From: Ditylenchus dipsaci
Lineage: Eukaryota; Nematoda; Chromadorea; Rhabditida; Anguinidae
Assembly (NCBI GenBank): GCA_004194705.1
Contig: SADC01001328.1
Coordinates: 62,001-126,000 of the forward strand
Direction of reading: 5' to 3'
Length of the DNA: 64,000 nt
Part shown: in pieces, positions 55,499-64,000 of the stretch
Numbering within the stretch: position 1 is the stretch's first letter
Layout of the letters: every line of letters starts with the position of its first letter
Translations under genes and position numbers: made by a program
The notes under the pieces: generated by a model
Databases searched by the model: none
The model's input: the letters and a program-made list of their open reading frames with translations, nothing else
What the model was told of the DNA's origin: nothing

Positions 55499-56978
55499 TC
55501 AGAGCTTTCCATGAAGCTGTCCGTAGTTCAGGTAGACAATGAGCTGATCCTTTAGTAGAGTAGCACCGGTCCTGTTTCTGCGTCCTTTAGTGCCGATTTT
55601 GCTTGCGAGTATACACGCTCCACGAAGACGAAGAGCCTGGCCCAGCAAAGGTCTCACCCATGTAGTCGATGATATGATTGGTTAACTGAAAAATCAGTTA
55701 GGTAAATGGGACATTAGAACGATTTTTTTACCTCTGTACGCATGTCGACTAAAATAATTATAGGGTTGAGATTTTGTCGACCACAGAACTGCATACTCTG
55801 AAGAAGTCCAACCAACTCAGTTACTGCTGACCGATTTGATGGTGTGTTTCCCTGTTCTCTGTTTTCTACGATCTCATAGTCCACTCGCAGATCTTGAATG
55901 AAACCGGCTCTCTTGTTCTGAATGAAAGACTGCGATGAGTCGACTCGAAGAATCGGCGCTTCGTTGATCACAACTTGTTCAGGCGGAAAAATTGGTAAAG
56001 GAGGAAGCTAGAGTTATGAAAACCAGTAAATACTGAAAGCTAAAAAAAATCCTTGTTCAGCAATGTTTCAATAGCATCGTCAGTTTCCTGGCTCAGCGTA
56101 GCTATTGTTTTCACGTCCATCAAAGTAGAAGCCATAAAGATTCCATCAAAATTTCGGCTTGCCTTATTTCACATGTTCTCGAATCGCAATAATATTCCTG
56201 ATTTCCGGGTCATTGGTTGAAGCCTTTAAAAATTAACAGAAACAGCTCTATTCAACCGCTAAAATTAGTTACCAATTGAGAGTCTAGCATCGAATAGAGA
56301 TACTTGTAGGAAGGAATGCAGTGTGAGATTGTAACATTCTTTCGAGCTTGCATGATTGTCAGAACTTCGTGAAAGAGCGAGAGAACTTGATAGACTCCAC
56401 TCAGATACGCTCGCTGGCTTAGATCTGGGATCATTCCAAGTTGATGAACTTGAGAAATTTGAAAATTTACAGAAGCTTAGGTTTAAAAAATGATTACAAC
56501 ATTTGCTGAGGTATTGGCATAGGAGCATAGCAGAGTTCATTGATGCCTTCTTTATCATCTTCCCATTCTTTCTCTCTGTCTTCATGTGAATCATTATCGT
56601 TAGGAGAAACTGAAAACTGCGTAAAATCGTTTTGACTAATGAAAACACGAAATAGGTTCAATTGACATACGTTCCAAGTATCAGCTTCGAGGAGCAGTTT
56701 CACCTATTGTCGCACATAAGGATGAGTTAAAATGTTCAGCAATAAGCACGGAATCGACAAGACCAGTGCAAAAGCTTCGTTAATAGTCAATCTATAAGAA
56801 CAATCAATCAAAATTCAAGGGAAGAATTTCGAAACCAAAACCTACTCTTGCTTCTTTTCCGCCATTTGCTGCTGGATTACTGCCTTTGATACTTCCTCGT
56901 GAAAAGCTTTCGGGGGAGGTTTGAGCGTAGAGAGTTTCGAAGCTAGATCACACTTGCAAAAAGGCAATACATTCTTTC
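55499..56978 (-). CDS. hAT-family transposase
   Basis: This DDE transposase would cut and paste the surrounding element. From the N-terminal side: exon 56978-56846 (NVLPFCKCDLASKLSTLK, EEVSKAVIQQQMAEKKQE), a segment from 56791 (LTINEAFALVLSIPCLLLN), an acidic segment NDNDSHEDREKEWEDDKE, then GMIPDLSQRAYLSGVYQVL with NVTISHCIPSYKYL, which follows the hAT pattern around 'T..LS....VTIS..IP'. Next come KASTNDPEIRNIIAIREHV, MASTLMDVKTIATLSQETD, and APILRVDSSQSFIQNKR. The last exon (about 55684-55499) contains RGACILASKIGTKGRRNRTG and LKDQLIVYLNY, matching the dimerisation helix region. Frames shift near 56703, 56180 and 55620. No BED zinc finger was found upstream, so the N-terminus may be missing. 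Introns are short. Position inside matching hAT ends supports the call. Confidence 0.7.
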
Positions 56979-57313
56979 CTGAAAAAAATTAACTGTTGAT
57001 TGAAAACAACTAATCAAGTCGTGCCAGACATCGCGAGTTCGTAAGTTAACAACTAAAATAGAACTGAAATAAACCGCAAAGACTTACATCGGCTTTTTTA
57101 AAAAGCCGAAAAACATCATCAAAAATATCGGCTTTTTAAAAGCCGAGAAAATTTTTGAAATTAAATATGCTTTTCAGAAAGCATAGTTTCGCGGTCTGCT
57201 TTTTCAAAAACTGTTGATGAGCATATTTATTTTCTCGGCCATTCATAAAATTTTGTAAAAGCAGATGCTTCGGCTTTTTTGACCCCACTTTTTCGGCCGC
57301 ACTGGAAACACTG

Positions 57314-58624
57314 CTGGCCATTACTAACAAGGGCTTCCACACAACTTTTTTCTTCAAAATGATGGTTTTAGGTAACCTCCAAAAATTATTGGGGAGGGTA
57401 AATTGCGCTAGCTTTTTTGGGTGGGCTATATTCCAGTACCGTCAAAAATTGCGTTATGGTGGAAACGTGGAGTTGATAGTCTAGACCAGACTAGACCGGT
57501 CTGATCCGGTCTAGACTATATATATATTTTTTCTGGCCTTTTTTGGTCTGATCTGCTTTTATACGGTCTATTACAGTCTGATCTAAAATATTTGGTATAA
57601 AAAAGTAAAATAAAGCTTTTTATATGGCTGTGAAAACTGTTTTCCCGCGAAATTTAGACAAACTTAGAAGTATGTCTCATTAAAAAAATATTAAATCAAA
57701 TCGTGTCTTATCTAGTCTGATCTGGAATATTTCATGAAAAATGAAATAAAATTAGTCGTCTGACTCCAAAACTGTCTTTCGCAAAGTTTTGACATTAAGA
57801 CTTTATTTTTCGTACGATCACTTATTAGAAAGCCCTGCGTGAACCATTTTGCTCAAAAGCAACTTAAGTATGGTGCCTCAAAAGAATTCTTGCAGAATCT
57901 ACAATGTCTTCCATGCCTTTGTCTTCGTGTGTTATTGATAATAAACCAATGATTGAAAACCCAGTCTCGTGTTTCCTCCCAGGTCTTAGCCGGTCTATGT
58001 TTGAAAGTCCCTTAAAAACTTCTAAACCTTTACTCTTTCCAAGTCACACGAGGTAGTCGATTTTCATCGCTCTATAAATTTTTTGGTTAGTACATTTTTT
58101 AAATGGTCAGTAAAAAACAAGTCCTTGTAATTACCCTATACACGGCTTTTTAAAAGGCTTAATTTTGTTCGGCTTGATTCTAGACGTGTTTGCACGGCGC
58201 AGCACAGTGTGTCAAGCGTCAGCTAAAAGCTCAAATTCAGTTTGAAATTGAGACAAAACGATAACTATTGTATCCCAAATTATCATTTAGGCACTTACGC
58301 CTTTGGAGACCCCCTGAATTTTCGAAAGTAACCCAAAAACACCTTTTAAACTGGTTTTTTCTGTTCAATACGATTAAAGAAACATTTCTAATCAGAAAAA
58401 AAACTAGCTCGCTTTTTTAAAACATTGACTTCAAGTCGGCAAAGGTAGATAGTCTTTTCAGGGTATTTTTGGTAATTTTTAGGCTCAGGCATTTAGGCCT
58501 AGGCCAGGGTAGACCAGCGTATGTTAGGACGGGCTCAAACATACTTTTCGAACACTAACGAAGTAAGAAAACATGTTTGAGTCCATCCTAACTTACGCTG
58601 GCCTATCTTTGCCTTAAGTCTAAT
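57314..58624. other. non-coding with GGTCTAGAC and foldback repeats
   Basis: 57478-57525 holds several GTCTAGACC/GGTCTGATC units, and GTCTGATCT recurs to 57725. A foldback at about 58488-58614 pairs GGGTAGACCAGCGTATGTTA with TAACTTACGCTGGCCTATC. No gene is seen. Confidence 0.45.
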
Positions 58625-60976
58625 CTAATGTGACCAAAGATTAGTCAAAAATACCATAAAAAGACCATCTACCTTAGACGACCAGGCCAAATCCTGATCA
58701 AATGTACCCCTGCTGATTTTTATTCTAAGCAGTGCCAGACATGACGGCCATTCGACGATTGGAGCTATTTGAAGAGCCCCCAGCATCCTGACAAACTTTT
58801 GAAGATCTTCATTTGTTTCATACTGTTGTGACAGCTTTAGCGATTGCACCTTAACACGGGAAGTCCTGCCGGTGAGACCAGCAGCTTCTGGTGCAGAATT
58901 TCATGAGGAATCCGAATCTGCAAACCATTTTTCAAAAAAGCCGGTTTGGCACAAGATTTAAACCAATTTCTGAATGGTGTCAAATGTGACTTGGGTATGT
59001 TCAGAAAATCAGGTAGTACTCAAACATTTCATATACACATGCAGAACTTACATGGCTCGTTAGAAAAAGCAGAGAACAAGCTTTCCAATGACATATCGTT
59101 CAGTTGTTTATGATAACTAAATGTGGAATTTTTTGCCTAAAGAAACAATTGTGTTATTTTTTCAAAAAAGTTTTTTTTATTTAAATGTGCAAAAATAGAT
59201 GTGATAGAGCCGTTTGTTCAGCAAAACCCACATATCATTTGGAAGAGAAATTTAAACTGCACCAAAAAATGCTTTGAAGTTAAACAAAATAAAGTCTTTA
59301 GAGTGTTATGCGACAGTTTAAAAAAACTAATAATTATTCAAAAACGTGAAACTTGTTCGTCACTAGACCAACCCGCAATTTGGACGCCGGATTCGTGTTC
59401 AGCATGGTCGATTTGCTTATAAAACTGCTCTTAAAATTTGAAATTCATCGTCAAAATTCAAATTCCTCTCAAGACAATAATTATTCAAACGTGCGAGGAA
59501 TTAAATATTTGAATAATTATTGTCTTGAGAGGAATTTGAATTTTGACGATGAATTTTTAATTTTAAGAGCAGTTTTATAAGCAAATCGACCATGCTGAAC
59601 ACGAATCCGGCGTCCAAATTGCGGGTTGGTCTAGTGACGAACAAGTTTCACGTTTTTGAATAATTATTAGTTTTTTCAAACTGTCGCATAACACTCTAAA
59701 GACTTTATTTTGTTTAACTTCAAAGCATTTTTTGGTGCAGTTTAAATTTCTCTTCCAAATGATATGTGGGTTTTGCTGAACAAACGGCTCTATCTCATCT
59801 AATTTTGCACATTTAAATAAAAAAAACTTTTTGAAAAATAACACAATTTTTCTTTAGGCAAAAAATTCCACATTTAGTTATCATAAACAACTGAACGATA
59901 TGTCATTGGAAAGCTTGTTCTCTGCCCTTTCTAACGAGCTTTGAAAGTTCTGCATGTGTATATGAAATGATTGAGTACTACCTGATTTTTTGAACATACC
60001 CAAGTCACATTTGACACCATTCAGAAATTGGTTTAAATCTTGTGCCAAACCGGCTTTTTTGAAAAATGGTTTTCAGATTCGGGTTCCTCATAAAATTCTG
60101 CACCAGAAGCTGCTGGTCTCACCGGCAGGACTTCCCGTGTTAATACAAATGATACCAAACGGATATCAAAATAAATTTTGTGATTACCTTCCGATAAAGC
60201 GCTTGTTTGAAAAGAGCGAAGTTTCACGGATACCCCTGAAAGACCTCGGCGAATGTTGAATACGCTCCTACTTCCGCATCGGAATTTGCATAAGAAGTTG
60301 AGTTGACCATGTTAATCCCTATTAATGCCTCCCGAACTGAAAATGAATCAATGCTATCTGTTTCCAATACTCAAATTTATCAATAGCCAACCCTTTTCCA
60401 CACATTCTTCTGTGCAGAGTCGCAGTCTTCCGCTTTATCAGCACAGTCACCAAAGGAGTCGCATGGAGCTGACCAACCAAACCAAAGATCCTGTACATCT
60501 GCATCACACCTTTTGGAGCACACTTGAATGTGCCATCGCTGATGATGTGATTGCAGCTATGAAGAAGACGAAGTTGCCTTGGAGAAGAGAAGATCAACAT
60601 GTCACTGTCAAAAAATATCTGAAAATTTCTGAAGATCACAAATAAAAGAGAATGATCACACCAGCGTAGAGTAGAAGACTTTTGCCGGAATGCAAATGCC
60701 CTGCTTCTGCTCCGTGCAGCCTAAGGCGCATTGCACGACTTCCCTCTGTTACGAATTCCTCAAAAGTGGTAATCCTCAGACAATTCTCGCGCTTTGCACG
60801 ATAGAGAGCCCCTTCCGTTAAACTTTATTCCCGACAGCAGCATTTCGAATGACGTTGAAATACAAAAATTCTCATGTAGCTATGAATTCTATTGCATCAA
60901 GTACCTTGATCGAGCAATCCTCCGAAATCATGCACCATTTTTTTGTTGATTTTGACCCTAGCTTGAGCTCCAGTTT
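58625..60976 (-). CDS. MULE-type transposase gene, interrupted by a palindromic element
   Basis: Reading leftwards, GALYRAKRENCLRITTFEEF (about 60800-60740) and DSDMLIFSSPRQLRLLHSC lead into ISDGTFKCAPKGVMQMYRIF and TPLVTVLIKRKTATLHRRM (60322-60639). This is the MULE pattern 'ADTIYIDGTFKxxPxxFYQLYTIHG...PLVYALLPxKxxxTYxR', where the D of DGTF is catalytic. The next conserved block is split: QALYRK ends at about 60188 and VQSLKLSQQYETNEDLQKFV with RMLGALQIAP resumes at 58849. Together they match the 'QALYRKVQ...FVRMLMAL' block. The 1.34 kb between has GT...AG ends and contains the palindrome. Frames break at least twice. No terminal repeats of its own were found. It is either a decaying transposon or a captured copy. 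Confidence 0.6.
58855..60139. mobile_element. 1.28-kb near-perfect palindrome, TTAA-flanked
   Basis: CACGGGAAGTCCTGCCGGTG on the left pairs with CACCGGCAGGACTTCCCGTG on the right, and the arms remain almost identical to the centre near 59497. TTAA flanks both sides (58851-58854, 60140-60143). The same 73-residue frame therefore appears on both strands (59201-59422 and 59844-59623) and is not a gene. It lies in an intron of the MULE-type gene. Confidence 0.8.
59385..59607. mobile_element. central hairpin related to the 20731 foldback
   Basis: GACGCCGGATTCGTGTTCAG at 59381 and its complement at 59591 enclose ATTTGCTTATAAAACTGCTC/GAGCAGTTTTATAAGCAAAT-type arms. The ends resemble CAGATTCGTGATCAGCGTAT at 20740. 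It occupies the exact centre of the larger palindrome. Confidence 0.5.
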
Positions 60977-61068
60977 CTTGTGTTCCCGCTGCTCATTCTG
61001 CTTCTAAGAATTATATTGGTTATCAAAAGTTGTTATTTAAAAAAGTTTTTGCAAAGTCTCACCTAATA

Positions 61069-61233
61069 CCAAAATCTTGTCCTGAATCTCTTAAGATCAG
61101 ATCGAAAAAAGTTTTATGAGCTAATATATCGCCATTTGAGTAAATAAGTCCGAAATTATGCGCCACGTACCTACTTTTGTAGATATCTCAGCTCATAAAA
61201 TTTATTTTGATTCAGGACAAGATTTTGGTAATT
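61069..61233. repeat. 165-bp foldback
   Basis: TACCAAAATCTTGTCCTGAA on the left pairs with TTCAGGACAAGATTTTGGTA on the right; an inner AAAAGTTTTATGAGCT/AGCTCATAAAATTT pair continues it. Confidence 0.6.
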
Positions 61234-61263
61234 GAGTTTCTTTTGAGCCCATGGCAGTGTTTT

Positions 61264-61490
61264 ATACCGTATTTCCTCTAATAAGGCGGCCCCTCGACTT
61301 TAAGGAACTATATCTCAGCCCAGAATAAATATTTTCCAAAGCTGTTGTTTTTTCGTTTCCTTAACGCCCACGAGCTATACCAATGGTTAAAAAAGCAAAG
61401 ATTTCGAGATCAAATCCCAAATTTTCCGAGTTTTAGGCATCCAAAAAATAAGGCGGCCGGCCGCCTTATTAAAGGAAATACTGTAGGAAA
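61264..61490. mobile_element. TACCGTATTTCCTCTAATAA MITE copy
   Basis: TACCGTATTTCCTCTAATAA with GGCGGCC on the left faces GGCCGCCTTATTAAAGGAAA plus TACTGTA on the right. The family core CCACGAGCTATACCAATGG is present, though the 'TTGAGCAC' block is missing. Confidence 0.6.
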
Positions 61491-61602
61491 TACTGAAATA
61501 CTTTATTTAAGGACAATCCATGTAACGAAAGCCTCTGTATAAGGACACCATTTTTTTATCTGGTTGGTCACGTCGAAGTCTAGCCAAAAGAGCTTTATTT
61601 AA

Positions 61603-61962
61603 AGGACCATGAAACTTGATAAGCACAGCAATTTGCAGAATTTGAATTGGCGCGGGACCACCCTAATTTTGTGCATAATGTTTTTGAATTAATTTTTTGC
61701 GTGCATTGAAATTTGAACACTATTTATGAGTAAATTTTTAACACAGACTCATATAAGTTGTTATGGTGCAGTGTAAGTAGGATAAGTCGTCCGATCTGGC
61801 ATTGTCGGGCAACGTTGGGCTCGACTAGTAGATGGTTCGACATTTTGAAAAAATTTTACATGCAAACAAAAAACAATTCGAAAACATTATTGACAAAATT
61901 AGGGTGGTCCCGCGCGAATTCAAAATTTCCAAATTGCTGTGCTTATCAAGTTTCATGGTCCT
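61603..61962. mobile_element. 360-bp TTAA-flanked hairpin MITE
   Basis: AGGACCATGAAACTTGATAA on the left and TTATCAAGTTTCATGGTCCT on the right are perfect complements. TTAA lies at 61599-61602 and 61963-61966. The arms also share GCGGGACCACCCTAATTTTG. The AGGACCAT terminus is the same as at 1881-2073. Confidence 0.8.
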
Positions 61963-61997
61963 TTAAAGAGATTTTATATAAGTACATCACTATTTAA

Positions 61998-62300
61998 AGG
62001 ACTATGAAACCTGATAAGCACAGTAATTTGCCAAATTCGAATTTGTGTGGGAATACCCTAAGTTTGTCCACAATGTTTTCTAATTAATTTTTCGTGTGCA
62101 TTTAAAATTTGAATTTCATTTATTATTCAGTTTAAATTATCAACTTATAAAAATAGTTGTAGAGCCATGGAAGTCGGCTAACTCCTCCTATTTGGTAATT
62201 ACAAGCAATGTTGGGCTCCACCAGTAACTGGTTCTATACTTTGAACAAAATTATACGCGAACAGTAAATATTTCGAAAATATTACTGAAAAAATTAAGCC
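61998..62300. repeat. diverged half copy of the AGGACCAT hairpin
   Basis: TTAA then AGGACTATGAAACCTGATAA and CACAGTAATTTGCCAAATTC repeat the left arm of the preceding element with about one change in eight. A matching right end is not seen. Confidence 0.5.
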
Positions 62301-62409
62301 TATAGCCAAGTGTTGCAATCTTAACAAAAAATTAAATTTCATTAGTCAGATGTCGGCGTAAGTTCAACTAAACCAGCAAGTGTCTCAGTTCTACTTTTCT
62401 TAACATACC

Positions 62410-63332
62410 TCAAAATAAATTTTTGTAAGGAGAAACACAACAAAGAGTGACGATAAACTCAACAATCGAATTTGTGCCAAAAATACAGAAAGCTATCGTC
62501 AAAGCTGATGATGTGTGAGGAATTTCGAACAAAATGAATGAAAGATACATCATTGTAGGTACTAGCACAAAAACAGTCACAACAAAAGCTTGAACTAACG
62601 AAATCAGGATAATGGAATTCTGAGTTTGATTTTTAGAAAGATGCAAGTTCGTCTTTAATATACGATAAATAAAAAATCCAAAAGCAGGCAATTCTATTGA
62701 AAGAAAAATAATCAACGTAGTAAAAACTACTAAAACAGGTACAAAAATGTAATTAGTGGGCAGAACAATAAAAGTCGGTTCATTTTCAAAGTAGTTTATT
62801 AAAAGTGGGTCATAATTTCTTGACCACGCCATATTATTTTCTTGATTTTGCGTAACAGTTGAGAAAACAGCGTAGTTTATACAACAATAAATGCAGAATA
62901 AGGAAACTAATAATATTGCAATGAAATTTTTAAGTTTAACCATTTAAAATACTTATTAGGAAATATGAAAAAATATCGTACAATTAATGTCAGCGTTATT
63001 CCAAGGACCATGTTGGTGGTTGCTCCACAGCACAATAGTATGTAGACCACGCTGCTAATATAACCAAAAATGTGTCTGCCAAAGCCAGTTTGGTATCCAG
63101 CAGTCAAAGGCGATAAAATGACAGGTTTAGAAGTGCCCATGCTGATCTCAAATACCAAACACCACAAAGTGTGGTTTAAAATAAACCACTTGAAGTGACC
63201 GAGAGTTCGGGATTGGTTAAGGATTATGTAGAACATAAATGGGGCTAACAACAATGTAATTGAAAGGGTAAAATTAGAATAGTAGTAATAGAAGCTAAGT
63301 AGAGCTTCTGAGGGTGGTGTGATTTTGGACAT
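62410..63332 (-). CDS. Seven-transmembrane chemoreceptor, srh-like
   Basis: Nematode serpentine receptors of this superfamily sit in the cilia of chemosensory neurons. The first part (63332 to about 62945, MSKITPPSEALLSFYYYYSN) has a hydrophobic helix ITLLLAPFMFYIIL, then HFKWFILNHTLWCLVFEISM, PVILSPLTAGYQTGFGRHIF and further helices to RYFFIFPNKYF. The second part (MVKLKNFIAILLVSLFCIYC onward) adds four helices, a LHLSKNQTQNSIILISLVQA segment and the terminal FIVTLCCVSPYKNLF. The order 'KW.LLN...W....D/E......P...P...GY..G' and the final 'PYK/R' are srh features. The two parts are in different frames, meeting near 62945. The joined length is about 305 residues, slightly under the usual 320-340. 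It starts at the only upstream ATG in frame. Other Str/Sri subfamilies are possible. Confidence 0.75.
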
Positions 63333-64000
63333 GACTAATATTGAAATTGGCTGTGGATAGCTGTGCTAACTATATTACAAAATACATATAGTATGAAAAT
63401 ATATAGGGCATGGAAATATATATAGTATGGAATGCTTTTGAAATAACATTTTGTATTCACGTATTTTGATAGCCGTGGGATTTTAACTGATTCAATGTAG
63501 ATAGTGTGAATTTAGTTTGTACCAAAAGACAAATAATCAGAATTACAGCAACTCAGCAAACGTAAATGACTATTTACACAAAACGAATTTTTAAAAAGCT
63601 ATAAGAAATCTAAAATGAAAAACGTTAAATGTATAGAATTAGTGTTGTCATTTTAGCCTACCGACCAGAAACCTAAAAACCGGGTAAAAGATCAACTTGC
63701 GAAAGTTTAAATTTTTTATATTTTTTCCCGGTAAATTAGCACACATTTGTTGGTGGGCTGCGAATTGATCCACCGGTCAATTGGTCAACAAAAATTTTAT
63801 CACCTACAAATGCGAACAAATTATACTATTCAAACCAAATCGTGTGCTAAAAACCATTTTTAAAACCAAAACGCTGTTTTGACCATTTTCTGAATGGGCA
63901 AACAAACAGCTCTATCTTGTCTGAAACAACGCCCCGAGTACATCAGTGAAGGTTAGAATTTGGTTTTCTCTCGTCAAGTTTTCAGGCTGTACTCAAGTTG
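63333..64000. other. upstream flank of the chemoreceptor, non-coding
   Basis: AT-rich with ATATAGTATGGAA-type short direct repeats at 63385-63430. No gene or paired repeat is seen before the window ends. Confidence 0.4.

Larger units (their letters stand above)
54414..57313 (-). mobile_element. 2.9-kb hAT transposon with transposase and 8-bp TSD
   Basis: The left end CAGTGTTTCCAG and right end CTGGAAACACTG are perfect 12-bp inverted repeats. The flanks TTGGCCAT (54406-54413) and CTGGCCAT (57314-57321) agree at 7 of 8. Both subterminal regions hold inverted AAAAAGCATA/AAGCCGA-type units. A 26-bp tandem repeat lies on the left side and the transposase gene on the - strand on the right. It is the most complete autonomous-type element in the window. 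Confidence 0.85.

Noticed and set aside
59201..59844. Identical 73-residue frames on opposite strands
   Set aside because: They are the two arms of the TTAA-flanked palindrome, not paired genes.
1..64000. tRNA or rRNA genes
   Set aside because: I scanned for T-loop-like GGTTCGAATCC motifs and found none with a convincing cloverleaf; a covariance-model scan would be decisive.

Overview
The window looks like a piece of a nematode genome, most likely a rhabditid related to Caenorhabditis. The evidence is a set of recognisable nematode genes (liprin-beta/hlb-1, tyrosine aminotransferase/tatn-1, a divergent PP1-like phosphatase, an IkB/NFKI-1-like ankyrin protein and an srh-type chemoreceptor), 40-50 nt introns with TTTTCAG-like acceptors, degenerate interstitial copies of the nematode telomere repeat TTAGGC, and a large load of palindromic (foldback) DNA transposons. 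Base composition is AT-rich. My species guess goes no further than this.

Layout. 1-4470: repeats only (Tc1-type foldback, a TTAA-flanked hairpin, an 89-bp hAT-type MITE with a perfect 8-bp target duplication). 4478-16137: liprin-beta on +, about 14 exons running from coiled coil to three SAM domains, with a 3.27-kb foldback transposon inside one intron and a 0.9-kb foldback in another. 16300-26520: gene-poor, with foldbacks and a Merlin (ISXO2-type) transposase remnant at 24.3-24.9 kb. 26690-28427: tyrosine aminotransferase on +. 28944-30912: PP1-like phosphatase on -, tail-to-tail with it. 31.2-40.7 kb: a nested transposon block holding an 8-bp-TSD element with a second foldback inside it, a Mutator-like element, further foldbacks and the reverse-transcriptase tail of a LINE. 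40.7-48.1 kb: mostly non-coding, with more foldbacks. 48124-52775: IkB-like ankyrin-repeat gene on +. 54414-57313: a complete-looking hAT transposon with matching ends, an 8-bp TSD and a transposase gene. 58.6-61.0 kb: a second, unrelated MULE-type transposase gene split by a 1.28-kb palindrome. 62410-63332: seven-transmembrane chemoreceptor on -.

The host genes look conserved, but almost every one carries one or more single-base frameshifts inside conserved domains, often at short homopolymers. The simplest reading is residual consensus error in a long-read assembly rather than pseudogenisation, although repeat-induced decay cannot be excluded for the transposon genes. The host genes are not an operon or a pathway: liprin-beta acts at synapses and adhesions, TATN-1 in tyrosine breakdown, the phosphatase in signalling, the IkB-like protein in nuclear or immune signalling, and the receptor in chemosensation. 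The transposons are the most unusual content. At least five superfamilies are present (Tc1/mariner, hAT, Mutator-like, Merlin, TTAA-flanked foldbacks), several nested inside one another, so their relative insertion order can be read directly.
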